Part shown: piece after piece, positions 33,547 through 41,258 of the stretch
Position numbering within the stretch: position 1 is the first letter of the stretch
Layout of the letters: each line of letters begins with the position of its first letter
NCBI GenBank assembly: GCA_021849745.1
Contig: JAJZSN010000013.1
Location: forward strand, 1 to 46,348
From: Bacillota bacterium
GTDB taxonomy: Bacteria; Bacillota; GCA-003054495; Carboxydocellales; JAJZSN01
DNA length: 46,348 bases
Direction: 5' to 3'
Program-made: the position numbers and the translations under genes
The notes under the pieces: model-generated
The model's input: only the letters and a program-made list of their open reading frames with translations
The model's database searches: none
Told to the model about the DNA's origin: nothing

Positions 33547-34395
33547 ATGCAAACTAATCAAGGCAACCAAATTAAAGGTGAAATCCAAAAGATTTACGGA
33601 AAAATTGCTGACGGGGTAATGGATAGAAAGGATTTTTGTTGCAAGTCGACAAAGGGTAATTCCGAATCTACAAGTCTAACCAAAGGAATTTACTCAGAGC
33701 AACAGCTAACTGTACTCCCGGATGGAGCAAAGGAAGCATCTCTTGGATGCGGAAACCCAACAGCTATAGCTAACCTTAAATCCGGGGATGTGGTCCTTGA
33801 TTTAGGGAGTGGTGGCGGTATCGACTGCTTTCTGGCGGCTAACAAAGTAGGTCCGACAGGAAGGGTTATCGGTATTGACAGTACCCCTGAGATGGTGAGA
33901 CTGGCCAAGGCCCATGCCGGGGAAATGGGATTAGATAATGTAGAGTTTTTGTTAGGGGATATTGGTCAAATACCCCTTGAGGATAACTCAGTAGATGTAA
34001 TTATCTCAAACTGTGTGATTAACCTTGCCCTGGATAAAGATACCGTATTCCAAGAAGCATACCGGGTTTTAAAACCAGGTGGACTGATAACCTTTTCTGA
34101 TATAGTTCTTTATGGTGAGCTACCCGAAATAGTCCGCAGTAGTATTCAGAACTGGGCAGGATGTCTAGCCGGAGCCTTAAATAAAGACGAAATGATTAAT
34201 AAAATGAAGGTTGCCGGTCTTAAGGATTTAACCGTTACTCAGGAAGTTTTTATTAGAGTAGAGGATTTTTATAACCTGCCGGATATTCAAGAAGCGATCA
34301 TAGAACTAAAGCCGCATACTGATATAAGTTCCTTAGGGAAAGAAATGGCTGGTAAGATTGCCAGTATCACTATTTCGGGATATAAGCCTAGGTAA
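33547..34395 (+). CDS. arsM: Arsenite S-adenosylmethionine methyltransferase
   Basis: A 282-residue class I SAM-dependent methyltransferase. The SAM loop is VVLDLGSGGGIDCFLAA with ASLGCGNPTA before it, both ArsM hallmarks. Cysteines in FCCKST, SLGCGN, ISNCVINL and NWAGCLAGAL match the conserved As(III)-binding positions. It converts arsenite to methylated species, using SAM. Start: ATG, nine bases after AAAGGA. It is the arsR partner gene and shares a terminator with convergent glnA. Confidence 0.94.
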   Translation: MQTNQGNQIKGEIQKIYGKIADGVMDRKDFCCKSTKGNSESTSLTKGIYSEQQLTVLPDGAKEASLGCGNPTAIANLKSGDVVLDLGSGGGIDCFLAANKVGPTGRVIGIDSTPEMVRLAKAHAGEMGLDNVEFLLGDIGQIPLEDNSVDVIISNCVINLALDKDTVFQEAYRVLKPGGLITFSDIVLYGELPEIVRSSIQNWAGCLAGALNKDEMINKMKVAGLKDLTVTQEVFIRVEDFYNLPDIQEAIIELKPHTDISSLGKEMAGKIASITISGYKPR

Positions 34396-34400
34396 TAAAA

Positions 34401-34437
34401 AACCACTTGGAAGTATGTTTAACACTTCCAAGTGGTT
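34401..34437. terminator. Bidirectional terminator between arsM and glnA
   Basis: ACCACTTGGAAGT (34402-34414) and ACTTCCAAGTGGT (34424-34436) form a 13-bp perfect stem. The minus side is followed by TTTTTTATT (for glnA), the plus side by a T-rich tract (for arsM). Confidence 0.9.
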
Positions 34438-34453
34438 TAAACTTTCTTTCTTA

Positions 34454-35782
34454 TTAATATCTAGTTAAATAACTATCCAGCTCCCACTGATGAACCTTAG
34501 TCCGGTAGTCATCCCACTCTGCCAGTTTGGCTTCAGTATATTTATTGAAAATATGCTCCCCTAGAGCATCCTTAATAACAGGATTCTTGCCCAACTCTTC
34601 AATGGCCTCATAAAGGGAAGCAGGCAGACTAGCAATGCCTTCTTTTTCCCGCTCAGCGGCATCCATGTGATAAATATTCCGCTCAGTTGGAGCAGGAGGC
34701 TGAATCTTATTCTTAATACCATCTATCCCGGCAGCCAGCATAGCGGCCAGGGCCAAATAAGGATTGGTTGCGGGATCGGGGTTCCGCATTTCTACCCTGG
34801 TTGATAAGCCCCTCTTGGCAGGAATCCGAATTAGCGGACTACGGTTTCTCGGAGACCATGCTACATAAACCGGAGCCTCATAACCAGGTACCAACCTCTT
34901 ATAGGAGTTGACCAGAGGATTGGTAATAGCGGCAATGGCCCTGGCGTGTTTGATTAAGCCACCGATAAAGAACCTGGCATTTTCACTCAATTGATATTCT
35001 GCCTTGGGATCAAAGAAAGCATTTTCTTCCCCTTTGAACAGGGACAAGTTACAATGCATTCCCGAACCATTGATACCGAAAACAGGTTTAGGCATAAAGG
35101 TGGCATGAAGGCCATGCTGCTGAGCAATAGTCCGTACTACTGTTTTAAAGGTAACAATCCTGTCTGCACTACTCAAAGCATCAGCGTATTTGAAATCAAT
35201 TTCATGCTGTCCTTCAGCTACCTCGTGATGGGAAGCCTCAATCTCAAAGCCCATTTGCTCCAGATTAAGTACCATATCCCGGCGGGCATTTTCACCCAAG
35301 TCTACGGGTGCCAGGTCGAAATACCCCCCCTGGTCATGGGTATGGGTGGTAGGAACACCGTTCTCATCCTTATGGAAGAGGAAAAATTCCGCTTCAGGGC
35401 CAACATTCATACTGAAACCCAATTGAGCGGCTTCCGCCAAAACCCTCTTTAGATTACCCCTGGGATCCCCCGCAAAGGGAGTACCGTCAGGGTTATAAAT
35501 ATCACAAATCAATCGGGCCACCGCACCGTCTCTCGGCCGCCAGGGGAAAACAACAAAAGTGCTGGGATCCGGGCGAAGGTACATATCAGATTCTTCAATC
35601 CGCACAAATCCCTCAATGGATGAACCGTCAAACATCATTTCACCGTCCAGAGCCTTCTCCAATTGCTCAACGGTGATAGCTACGTTCTTGACAATACCCA
35701 GGATGTCGGTGAATTGCAAGCGGATGAATTTGACATCGTTCTCCTTGGCCAGTCTCAAAACATCATCCTTGGTAATGGCCAT
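34454..35782 (-). CDS. glnA: Type I glutamine synthetase
   Basis: A 442-residue enzyme joining ammonia and glutamate to glutamine with ATP. Features: beta-grasp N-domain with FDGSSIEGF (about 52-60), metal-binding GPEAEFFLF, the [11 protein letters not shown] histidine segment, and [16 protein letters not shown] near the ADP site. The ~440-residue size fits the GSI-alpha type of Firmicutes, usually feedback-inhibited rather than adenylylated. Start: ATG at 35782 after AAAGGTG. A terminator-antiterminator leader of the ANTAR type precedes it, and the REC-ANTAR gene lies directly upstream. Confidence 0.97.
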   Translation of the reverse strand: MAITKDDVLRLAKENDVKFIRLQFTDILGIVKNVAITVEQLEKALDGEMMFDGSSIEGFVRIEESDMYLRPDPSTFVVFPWRPRDGAVARLICDIYNPDGTPFAGDPRGNLKRVLAEAAQLGFSMNVGPEAEFFLFHKDENGVPTTHTHDQGGYFDLAPVDLGENARRDMVLNLEQMGFEIEASHHEVAEGQHEIDFKYADALSSADRIVTFKTVVRTIAQQHGLHATFMPKPVFGINGSGMHCNLSLFKGEENAFFDPKAEYQLSENARFFIGGLIKHARAIAAITNPLVNSYKRLVPGYEAPVYVAWSPRNRSPLIRIPAKRGLSTRVEMRNPDPATNPYLALAAMLAAGIDGIKNKIQPPAPTERNIYHMDAAEREKEGIASLPASLYEAIEELGKNPVIKDALGEHIFNKYTEAKLAEWDDYRTKVHQWELDSYLTRY

Positions 35783-35817
35783 ACTAAACACACCTTTCTG
35801 TGAGTAATATAGGTATT

Positions 35818-35902
35818 AAAAAAAGCCTTCTAATATGGATTAGTATATCCATATCAGAAGGCCTCTTTGCCTGTTGGGAAAAGATACCTCTTCGTATCTT
35901 TT
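35818..35902 (-). promoter_or_regulatory. ANTAR-type antiterminator/terminator leader of glnA
   Basis: Minus-strand order: hairpin 1 AAAAGATAC-GAAGAG-GTATCTTTT (35879-35902), hairpin 2 AGGC-AAAGAG-GCCT (35859-35872), then a 16-bp terminator stem (35825-35840 with 35847-35862) and seven T. The 3' arm of hairpin 2 is part of the terminator 5' arm, so they exclude each other. Loop 2 fits the ANTAR rule (A at 1, G at 4); loop 1 has G at position 4 but G, not A, at position 1. Confidence 0.8.
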
Positions 35903-35976
35903 ATATTTAATTCTATTACCATTTTATCATATGCATATCAAAATGAAAAGATGTTAACTAAGGTTTACAGGAAAAA

Positions 35977-36558
35977 TTACCTAGAAATATCATAAGATAG
36001 AATAATGGCCTCTGCAATGGCTTTTTTAGTCACTCGTTTATTCATACTCTGCTGCTGTATATATCTAAAGGCATCCTGCTCCGATAGGTTTTTGGTCCTC
36101 ATTAAAATACCTTTAGCTTTATCCACTACCTTACGGGTAGCGATGTTTTCTTTCAGTTCAGAAATTTCCCTTTCCAGGGTAATCAATTTTTCGTATTTGG
36201 ATCTGGCCAGTTCGATATGGGCGTGCAGGCTGACCTCATTAACCGGTTTAAAAAGCAAGCTCATAACCCAGGAATCCTTTACCGTATTAATCCATTCTAC
36301 CTGGTGTGGTGAGGCCAAGAGCAATACAGGAGCCAAGCGGCCTTCTTCTACTATCTTCGCCACATCAATGGTATCCAATACAGGTAAATTAACATCTAGG
36401 ATTACCATATCCGGTTGAGTGCTGCGGATAAGAGTTAAAGCGGCCAAGCCGTCCTTGGCTTCCCCAACTACACCGTAACCTGCTTTCCCTAACATATCTT
36501 TCAGGCGTTTACGGGATCTATTATCACTGTCAGCTAAGACTATCCGCGAAAGATACAT
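35977..36558 (-). CDS. REC-ANTAR response regulator (RNA antiterminator)
   Basis: A 193-residue cytoplasmic protein. The receiver domain (1-115) has the acidic pair DSD near the start, phospho-acceptor Asp in MVILDVNLPV and the conserved Lys in LLFKPV. A coiled-coil segment (about 118-140) leads to the C-terminal ANTAR RNA-binding domain (about 138-190; RKVVDKAKGILMRTKNLSEQDAF). ANTAR proteins bind twin hexanucleotide-loop hairpins and prevent termination. The nearest targets are the glnA and gltB leaders in this window. No sensor kinase is adjacent. Start: ATG behind GGGTGA. Confidence 0.92.
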   Translation of the reverse strand: MYLSRIVLADSDNRSRKRLKDMLGKAGYGVVGEAKDGLAALTLIRSTQPDMVILDVNLPVLDTIDVAKIVEEGRLAPVLLLASPHQVEWINTVKDSWVMSLLFKPVNEVSLHAHIELARSKYEKLITLEREISELKENIATRKVVDKAKGILMRTKNLSEQDAFRYIQQQSMNKRVTKKAIAEAIILSYDISR

Positions 36559-36589
36559 ATCTTTTCACCCGTATTAAGTCATCAAAACC

Positions 36590-36619
36590 AAACAGAAAGG
36601 CTTAGGCTGGTGCCTAAGC
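36590..36619 (-). terminator. Terminator of the EndoAI-EndoA operon
   Basis: GCTTAGGC-ACCA-GCCTAAGC on the minus strand, followed by CTTTCTGTTT. Confidence 0.7.
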
Positions 36620-36638
36620 GCCGTTTGTTTTACCACCG

Positions 36639-36989
36639 TTAAATATCAATTAATCCCAGGCTGACTTCCACTGCCCGATTAATCTTTTCCATCTGTTCAT
36701 CATTTAACGTTGTAACTTTTTCTTTAAGGCGGGACTTATCAATGGTTCTAATCTGCTCTAGGAGTACTACCGAGTTTTTTTCCAGACCACTCTTCCCAGC
36801 TTTAATCTCAACATGGGTGGGCAATTTGGCTTTACTAATCTGTGAGGTTATGGCCGCAATAATGGTGGTAGGACTATACTGATTGCCGATATCGTTTTGC
36901 AACACTAAAACCGGTCTGGTACCACCTTGTTCTGAGCCAATAACCGGACTTAAGTCAGCAAAGTATATATCCCCTCTTCGGATTAACAT
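36639..36989 (-). CDS. ndoA: EndoA/MazF-type mRNA endoribonuclease toxin
   Basis: A 116-residue PemK/MazF-fold RNase. The N-terminus [30 protein letters not shown] is the hallmark of Firmicute EndoA (YdcE), with catalytic Arg and Thr in GGTRP and [14 protein letters not shown]. EndoA cleaves single-stranded RNA at a short U-containing site. It is two bases after the antitoxin gene, so the pair is coupled. Confidence 0.95.
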   Translation of the reverse strand: MLIRRGDIYFADLSPVIGSEQGGTRPVLVLQNDIGNQYSPTTIIAAITSQISKAKLPTHVEIKAGKSGLEKNSVVLLEQIRTIDKSRLKEKVTTLNDEQMEKINRAVEVSLGLIDI

Positions 36990-36991
36990 CT

Positions 36992-37264
36992 TTATTCCCC
37001 TTCCGCCATCGGCCAGGAAAGGTGCCCTACCTCTTGTTCAACAGTAAAATTTTCATTGGCTAGGGATAGGTTAATTTTGGCCATTTCCAGATAGCCTCTT
37101 TTCATCTGCTCCCTAATTATGCGACGCTTCCGCTCTTCAATGTAAAGTCTCATTGCTTCCCTGATAAACTCGCTGCGATTAAGGTTATCAGATTCAACTA
37201 TTCGGTCAACTTCTTTTAACAAGGCATCTGGGAGGCTGATCATGATTCTCTTGACCTCGGCCAC
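36992..37264 (-). CDS. EndoAI-type ribbon-helix-helix antitoxin
   Basis: A 90-residue protein. The N-terminal RHH DNA-binding domain is [35 protein letters not shown]; the C-terminal tail (about 55-90) would wrap the toxin. It neutralises EndoA and probably represses its own operon through the palindrome upstream. Start: GTG at 37264, six bases after GGAGGAGGTG. Confidence 0.93.
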   Translation of the reverse strand: MAEVKRIMISLPDALLKEVDRIVESDNLNRSEFIREAMRLYIEERKRRIIREQMKRGYLEMAKINLSLANENFTVEQEVGHLSWPMAEGE

Positions 37265-37300
37265 TCAGCGCACCTCCTCCAGAGCATTTTATAGCACGCA

Positions 37301-37330
37301 GTATATATTATTTATGATATTATTATATAC
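37301..37330. promoter_or_regulatory. Palindromic operator candidate upstream of the EndoAI-EndoA operon
   Basis: GTATATATTATT and ATTATTATATAC form an inverted repeat with two mismatches (arms at 37301-37312 and 37319-37330), 37 bases before the antitoxin start. RHH antitoxins bind such AT-rich palindromes. Confidence 0.55.
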
Positions 37331-37432
37331 ACACTATGCTAATTGTGTCAATGTTACTAGATAATTATACCCGTTTTTTTTGCTTTAAGCAATTTATCAT
37401 GCATGGTAAGTTTTGGGTATTCCTCATGGGTG

Positions 37433-37452
37433 AGCTGACAGCTGATAGCTAA
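37433..37452. repeat. Heptanucleotide repeat array, AGCTGAY family
   Basis: Units AGCTGAC AGCTGAT AGCTAAT, ending one base from the permease TAA stop (37454-37456). Confidence 0.75.
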
Positions 37453-37453
37453 T

Positions 37454-38290
37454 TTAAGCCTTAGTCAATCCCCACTTATGCCGTACATTATTCTCCAGGC
37501 GGGCGAAGATTAGGCGGTCGATGGCTAGGCCTAGTAGGGCAATGATAATCATCACGCTGATTACCTGGGCCATATCGGCTAGATCGCGGCCCAACATCAG
37601 CACTTGACCTAGACCAAGGCCGGAGGCAAGCAGTTCACCGGCCATCAGCGACCGCCAAGCGAAAGACCAGGCTAGTTTCATACCGGTGATAATTTCGGGC
37701 AGGGCCGCCGGAAGCACCACCTCCAGGTACATGCGCCACCCTTTGGCGCCCATGGTTTTGGCCGCCCGTAGGAACAGAGGAGGTATATTTTTCACCCCGG
37801 ATTCCGCCGAAAGGGTGATAGAAAAAATAGCCCCGATAATAACTATGAAAATAATGGCCTGTTCATTAAGACCGAACCACAATATGGCTAATGGCAGCCA
37901 ACAGATGCTTGGTAAAGTCTGCAACCCCAGAACCAGGGAACCAACCGTCTCATGTAAGACCTTAACTCTAGCGATTAAAATCCCTAAAGGAATTCCCACC
38001 GCCAGGGAAAGCAGGTATCCAATGCCAATCCGTTCCATACTGGCTCCCACCGCAATGGGAATGGACTTGTCGGCAAACCCGGTGATTAAGGATTGCAGAA
38101 CATCTAAAGGAGAAGGAAACAGGTGACGGGGCCAGACTTCAATTCTGACTAACCCTTCCCATAAGACAAGTAATAAGATATAAAAAACCGCCTTCACCAA
38201 AATAGAACGTAACCATTCTTTTCTGACGGAAGTGCGGGCCTGCAATTTGCCGGTATCCGCCGGGCTGCCTAATAAGCTCTGACTCTTCAT
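37454..38290 (-). CDS. ABC transporter permease, SsuC/TauC-like
   Basis: A 278-residue inner-membrane protein with about six helices. The EAA-type coupling loop appears as AAKTMGAKGWRMYLEVVLPAALP, matching nitrate/sulfonate/taurine-class permeases. Start: ATG at 38290 after AAGGAGG; the open frame to 38386 runs back into the ATPase gene and is not used. It lies 28 bases after the ATPase gene. No substrate-binding protein is encoded here, so the ligand is unknown; the upstream SAM riboswitch points to a sulfur or methionine-related substrate. Confidence 0.9.
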   Translation of the reverse strand: MKSQSLLGSPADTGKLQARTSVRKEWLRSILVKAVFYILLLVLWEGLVRIEVWPRHLFPSPLDVLQSLITGFADKSIPIAVGASMERIGIGYLLSLAVGIPLGILIARVKVLHETVGSLVLGLQTLPSICWLPLAILWFGLNEQAIIFIVIIGAIFSITLSAESGVKNIPPLFLRAAKTMGAKGWRMYLEVVLPAALPEIITGMKLAWSFAWRSLMAGELLASGLGLGQVLMLGRDLADMAQVISVMIIIALLGLAIDRLIFARLENNVRHKWGLTKA

Positions 38291-38318
38291 GTAAATCCTC
38301 CTTAAAAACCTTATAACC

Positions 38319-39161
38319 CTATATGCCGCTGCCCTGATCCTGATTAGCCAGGGAGAAAGCCGGTTTTTCTCCCAGAGAATAACCATAATCTATTTCTTCC
38401 CGGGCCACCTTCTCAATCTCCTCAGCCAAGTAACCCATGATTTCATTTTGCAGGTAAACTAAGTTGGGATTGCCTTCCACTCTGGGCCTTGCCAACTGCA
38501 CATTGAATTCCTTTTTAATCTTCCCGGGACGGGCGGTAAAAAGTACGATGCGGTCTGCCAGACAGGCTGCTTCAGCCACATTATGGGTGACAAAAATAAT
38601 GGTTTTACCCGTCTGAGCCCAAATCTCCTGAAGCTCTTTATGGAGAAGACTCCTAGTCTGGGCATCCAGAGCAGCGAAAGGCTCATCCATCAGCAGGATT
38701 TTAGGATTCATAGCCAAGGCCCGGGCGATGGCCACCCGTTGCTTCATACCTCCCGATAATTCATGGGGATAAGCATCCACGAAGCGGCCCAAATGCACCA
38801 TCTGTAAGTATTTCAAGGCAATGGCAGCCCTCTCGGCTTTATCCACCCCCAACATCTTTAAACCAAATTCCACATTCTTTTGCACCGTCAGCCAGGGAAA
38901 AAGTGCCGCCTCCTGAAAAACCACCACCCGGTCCGGCCCGGCTCCACTGATATGCGTCCCATCAACCTGGATACTGCCGCCGTCATTTTTCTCCAAACCG
39001 GCAATAATGTTCAACAAAGTAGATTTCCCACACCCTGACGGACCAAGAAAACAAATAAATTCCCCTTCCCGAATCTCCAGATTGATATCCTGTAAGGCTT
39101 GTACAGAATTGGTTCCGTTTTTGATAAAAAGCTTGCTCACATTATTCACGGTAACTGTCAT
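38319..39161 (-). CDS. ABC transporter ATP-binding protein, SsuB/TauB-like
   Basis: A 280-residue ATPase. Walker A GPSGCGKST, Q-loop VVFQEAALFPW, signature LSGGMKQRVAIARAL, Walker B ILLMDEPFAALD and the switch His in IFVTHNVAEA are complete. The class matches nitrate/sulfonate/taurine importers. Start: ATG at 39161 behind GGGGGG. The leader carries an S-box riboswitch and a second long hairpin. Confidence 0.92.
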   Translation of the reverse strand: MTVTVNNVSKLFIKNGTNSVQALQDINLEIREGEFICFLGPSGCGKSTLLNIIAGLEKNDGGSIQVDGTHISGAGPDRVVVFQEAALFPWLTVQKNVEFGLKMLGVDKAERAAIALKYLQMVHLGRFVDAYPHELSGGMKQRVAIARALAMNPKILLMDEPFAALDAQTRSLLHKELQEIWAQTGKTIIFVTHNVAEAACLADRIVLFTARPGKIKKEFNVQLARPRVEGNPNLVYLQNEIMGYLAEEIEKVAREEIDYGYSLGEKPAFSLANQDQGSGI

Positions 39162-39188
39162 GAAAATCCCCCCAAATCTAAAATAAAA

Positions 39189-39240
39189 GACAACACGGAG
39201 GTTAAAGCATCAAAAAAAGATGCTTTAACCTCCAGTTGTC
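39189..39240 (-). terminator. Long hairpin just upstream of the ABC ATPase gene
   Basis: A stem of about 22 bp (39219-39240 with 39189-39211, nearly perfect, around GGAGGTTAAAGCATC) has a loop of T. It is followed on the minus strand by CTTTTATTTTA, 27 bases before the ATG. It looks like a second intrinsic terminator after the S-box one. Confidence 0.6.
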
Positions 39241-39278
39241 TGGTCAGTTAAATCTTGTTAGTAGTTTTATAAGAAAGG

Positions 39279-39302
39279 TTCGTAGTTCGTAGCTCGTAGT
39301 TA
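39279..39302. repeat. Heptanucleotide repeat array, AGTTCRT family
   Basis: Three units (GTTCGTA GTTCGTA GCTCGTA) between the S-box terminator and the ABC gene hairpin. Confidence 0.7.
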
Positions 39303-39340
39303 AAAGAAATATCAAAACCTCTTCAAGGAGGGAAGAGGTT
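39302..39340 (-). terminator. S-box expression-platform terminator
   Basis: AACCTCTTC-7 nt-GAAGAGGTT on the minus strand (39332-39340 with 39316-39324), followed by TTGATATTTCTTTT. Confidence 0.7.
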
Positions 39341-39356
39341 GCTTCTCACTACGCTC

Positions 39357-39545
39357 CTCTCATCTTTCAGGTCAAACCTGCAGGACTTGGCACCTTTCTA
39401 TAAATGAGGTTGCTCTCGATGGCGAACCCGGACCCGGCGCCTCACGAAACTGCCCGAATCAAACTTCGAATTTCGAACCACTAACCTCAAGAAGGTTGCC
39501 GGGTTTCATCGGGCCTTCCCCTCCACCACTCTGGATAAGAGTTTT
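39357..39545 (-). promoter_or_regulatory. SAM-I (S-box) riboswitch
   Basis: Conserved S-box blocks in order on the minus strand: CTCTTATCCAGAGTGGTGGAG, GGCCCGATGAAACCCGGCAACC, AGGTGCCAAGTCCTGCAG and GAAAGATGAGAG closing P1. The P3/P4 region is longer than the minimal form. When SAM is bound, the downstream terminator forms and turns genes off. The downstream genes are the SsuBC-like ABC transporter. Confidence 0.95.
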
Positions 39546-39558
39546 TTCTATTACTGAG

Positions 39559-39587
39559 ATAATACCACGCAATCACCCTAAAGTCAA
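39559..39587 (-). promoter_or_regulatory. Promoter of the S-box leader
   Basis: TTGACT (39582-39587), 17-base spacer, TATTAT (39559-39564) on the minus strand. The transcript would start about 10 bases before the aptamer. Confidence 0.8.
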
Positions 39588-39634
39588 TAGGTTTTATAGT
39601 ATTTCTCTTTATTTACTACCCTAAAGAATGCCCA

Positions 39635-39669
39635 CCGCTGATAGCTGACAGCTGACAGCTGACGACTTC
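39635..39669. repeat. Heptanucleotide repeat array, AGCTGAY family
   Basis: Four good units followed by a GACGACT variant, between the gltD terminator and the S-box promoter. Confidence 0.8.
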
Positions 39670-39689
39670 CCTAAGGCTCCATTCTAAAG

Positions 39690-39724
39690 CATAAGCAAAA
39701 CGGAGGCTAACAACCTCCGTTTCT
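39690..39724 (-). terminator. Terminator of the gltB-gltD operon
   Basis: AAACGGAGG-7 nt-CCTCCGTTTT on the minus strand, followed by GCTTAT, 14 bases after the gltD stop. Confidence 0.75.
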
Positions 39725-39737
39725 TAACAACTTCTTC

Positions 39738-41222
39738 TTAAGGTAAATTACTTGAGCCCATGAGATACTTATCCACTTCCCGGGCCGCACCCCGGCCTTC
39801 GTTGATGGCCCAGGCCACCAGACTCTGGCCCCGGCGGGCGTCACCGGCAGCAAAGATACCTTTGACATTGGTAGCAAATTTTCCGTACTCAGCCTTGGCA
39901 TTGGCGAAGTTATCCTTTTCCACGCCAAGCTGATCAAGGAGGTGGGCCTCAGGTCCCACGAAGCCCATGGCCAGTAATACTAACTGGGCCGACCAGACTT
40001 TTTCGGTGCCGGGGATTTCCTTGGGGTTAAACCGCCCTTGGTCATCCTTAACCCATTCTACCTCCACGGTATGGACTTCTTTAACATTTCCCTGGTCATC
40101 ACCGACAAATTTCTTAGTCAGGATGTTATAATTTCTCGGATCATCACCTTGGGCGGCTTTGGCTTCTTTTTGGCCGTAGTCCACTTTTAGCACCTTAGGA
40201 TACTGGGGCCAAGGATTATTATCAGCCCGCTCCTCCGAAGGCTTGGGCAGAATCTCTAACTGGGCGACACTGTTACACTTATGCCGTAAAGAAGTACCCA
40301 CACAGTCAGTTCCGGTGTCACCACCACCGATGACGATGACATCTTTACCTGCAGCCGAGACAAAATTACCGTCGGTGAGATTGGAATCCAACAGGCTCTT
40401 GGTATTAGCGCCAAGGAATTCCATGGCAAAATGAATGCCTTTTAAGTTCCGGCTTTCCACCGGCAGATCCCTGGGCACTGTTGATCCGACGCAAAGGACT
40501 ACTGCGTCAAAGTCTGCCAACAATTTAGCTGCAGGATAATTTTTGCCAATCTCGGTATTGGTTACGAATTTAATCCCTTCAGCAGCCAGAATATCAATTC
40601 GGCGCTGGATATATTTTTTGTCTAGCTTCATATTAGGAATCCCGTACATGAGGAGACCGCCAACCCGGTCGGCCCGTTCGAATACAGTTACCCAGTGACC
40701 GGCTTTATTTAATTGGGCGGCAGCAGCTAGGCCGGACGGCCCGGAGCCAACTACGGCAACTTTTTTACCGGTACGGATGGAGGGAGGCTGTGGTACTACC
40801 CAACCCTCGGCATAAGCCCGTTCGATGATGCTGTATTCGTTATTCTTAACAGTTACCGGTTCAGCATTCAAACCTACGGTACATGCCCCTTCACAGAGGG
40901 CCGGACAAACCCGGCCGGTAAACTCGGGAAAGTTGTTGGTTTTAACCAAACGCTCATAAGCTTCTTTCCACAAGCCCCGGAAAATCAAGTCATTCCATTC
41001 AGGGCACAGGTTATTCACAGGACAACCCGATGGTACACCATTAAGAACAGTACCCATGTGGCAGAAGGGCACACCGCAGTCCATACAACGGGCTCCCTGT
41101 TTTTTCAGTTGTTCTTCAGAAATATCCTCATATAATTCCTGCCAATCTTTGAGCCGTTCAATGGGGGCACGATCAGCAGGGAGTTCACGGTTATATTCCA
41201 AAAATCCGGTTGGTTTTCCCAT
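39738..41222 (-). CDS. gltD: Glutamate synthase small subunit
   Basis: A 494-residue flavoprotein that carries electrons from NAD(P)H to the large subunit. The N-terminal Fe-S region has [20 protein letters not shown] and [11 protein letters not shown] binding: [18 protein letters not shown](P) binding: [13 protein letters not shown]. Start: ATG nine bases after GGGAGG. It follows gltB by 36 bases. Its length and clusters are standard for bacterial GltD. Confidence 0.96.
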   Translation of the reverse strand: MGKPTGFLEYNRELPADRAPIERLKDWQELYEDISEEQLKKQGARCMDCGVPFCHMGTVLNGVPSGCPVNNLCPEWNDLIFRGLWKEAYERLVKTNNFPEFTGRVCPALCEGACTVGLNAEPVTVKNNEYSIIERAYAEGWVVPQPPSIRTGKKVAVVGSGPSGLAAAAQLNKAGHWVTVFERADRVGGLLMYGIPNMKLDKKYIQRRIDILAAEGIKFVTNTEIGKNYPAAKLLADFDAVVLCVGSTVPRDLPVESRNLKGIHFAMEFLGANTKSLLDSNLTDGNFVSAAGKDVIVIGGGDTGTDCVGTSLRHKCNSVAQLEILPKPSEERADNNPWPQYPKVLKVDYGQKEAKAAQGDDPRNYNILTKKFVGDDQGNVKEVHTVEVEWVKDDQGRFNPKEIPGTEKVWSAQLVLLAMGFVGPEAHLLDQLGVEKDNFANAKAEYGKFATNVKGIFAAGDARRGQSLVAWAINEGRGAAREVDKYLMGSSNLP

Positions 41223-41258
41223 TAGTTTTTCCTCCCAACAATGTTCTGTGCTTATTTT

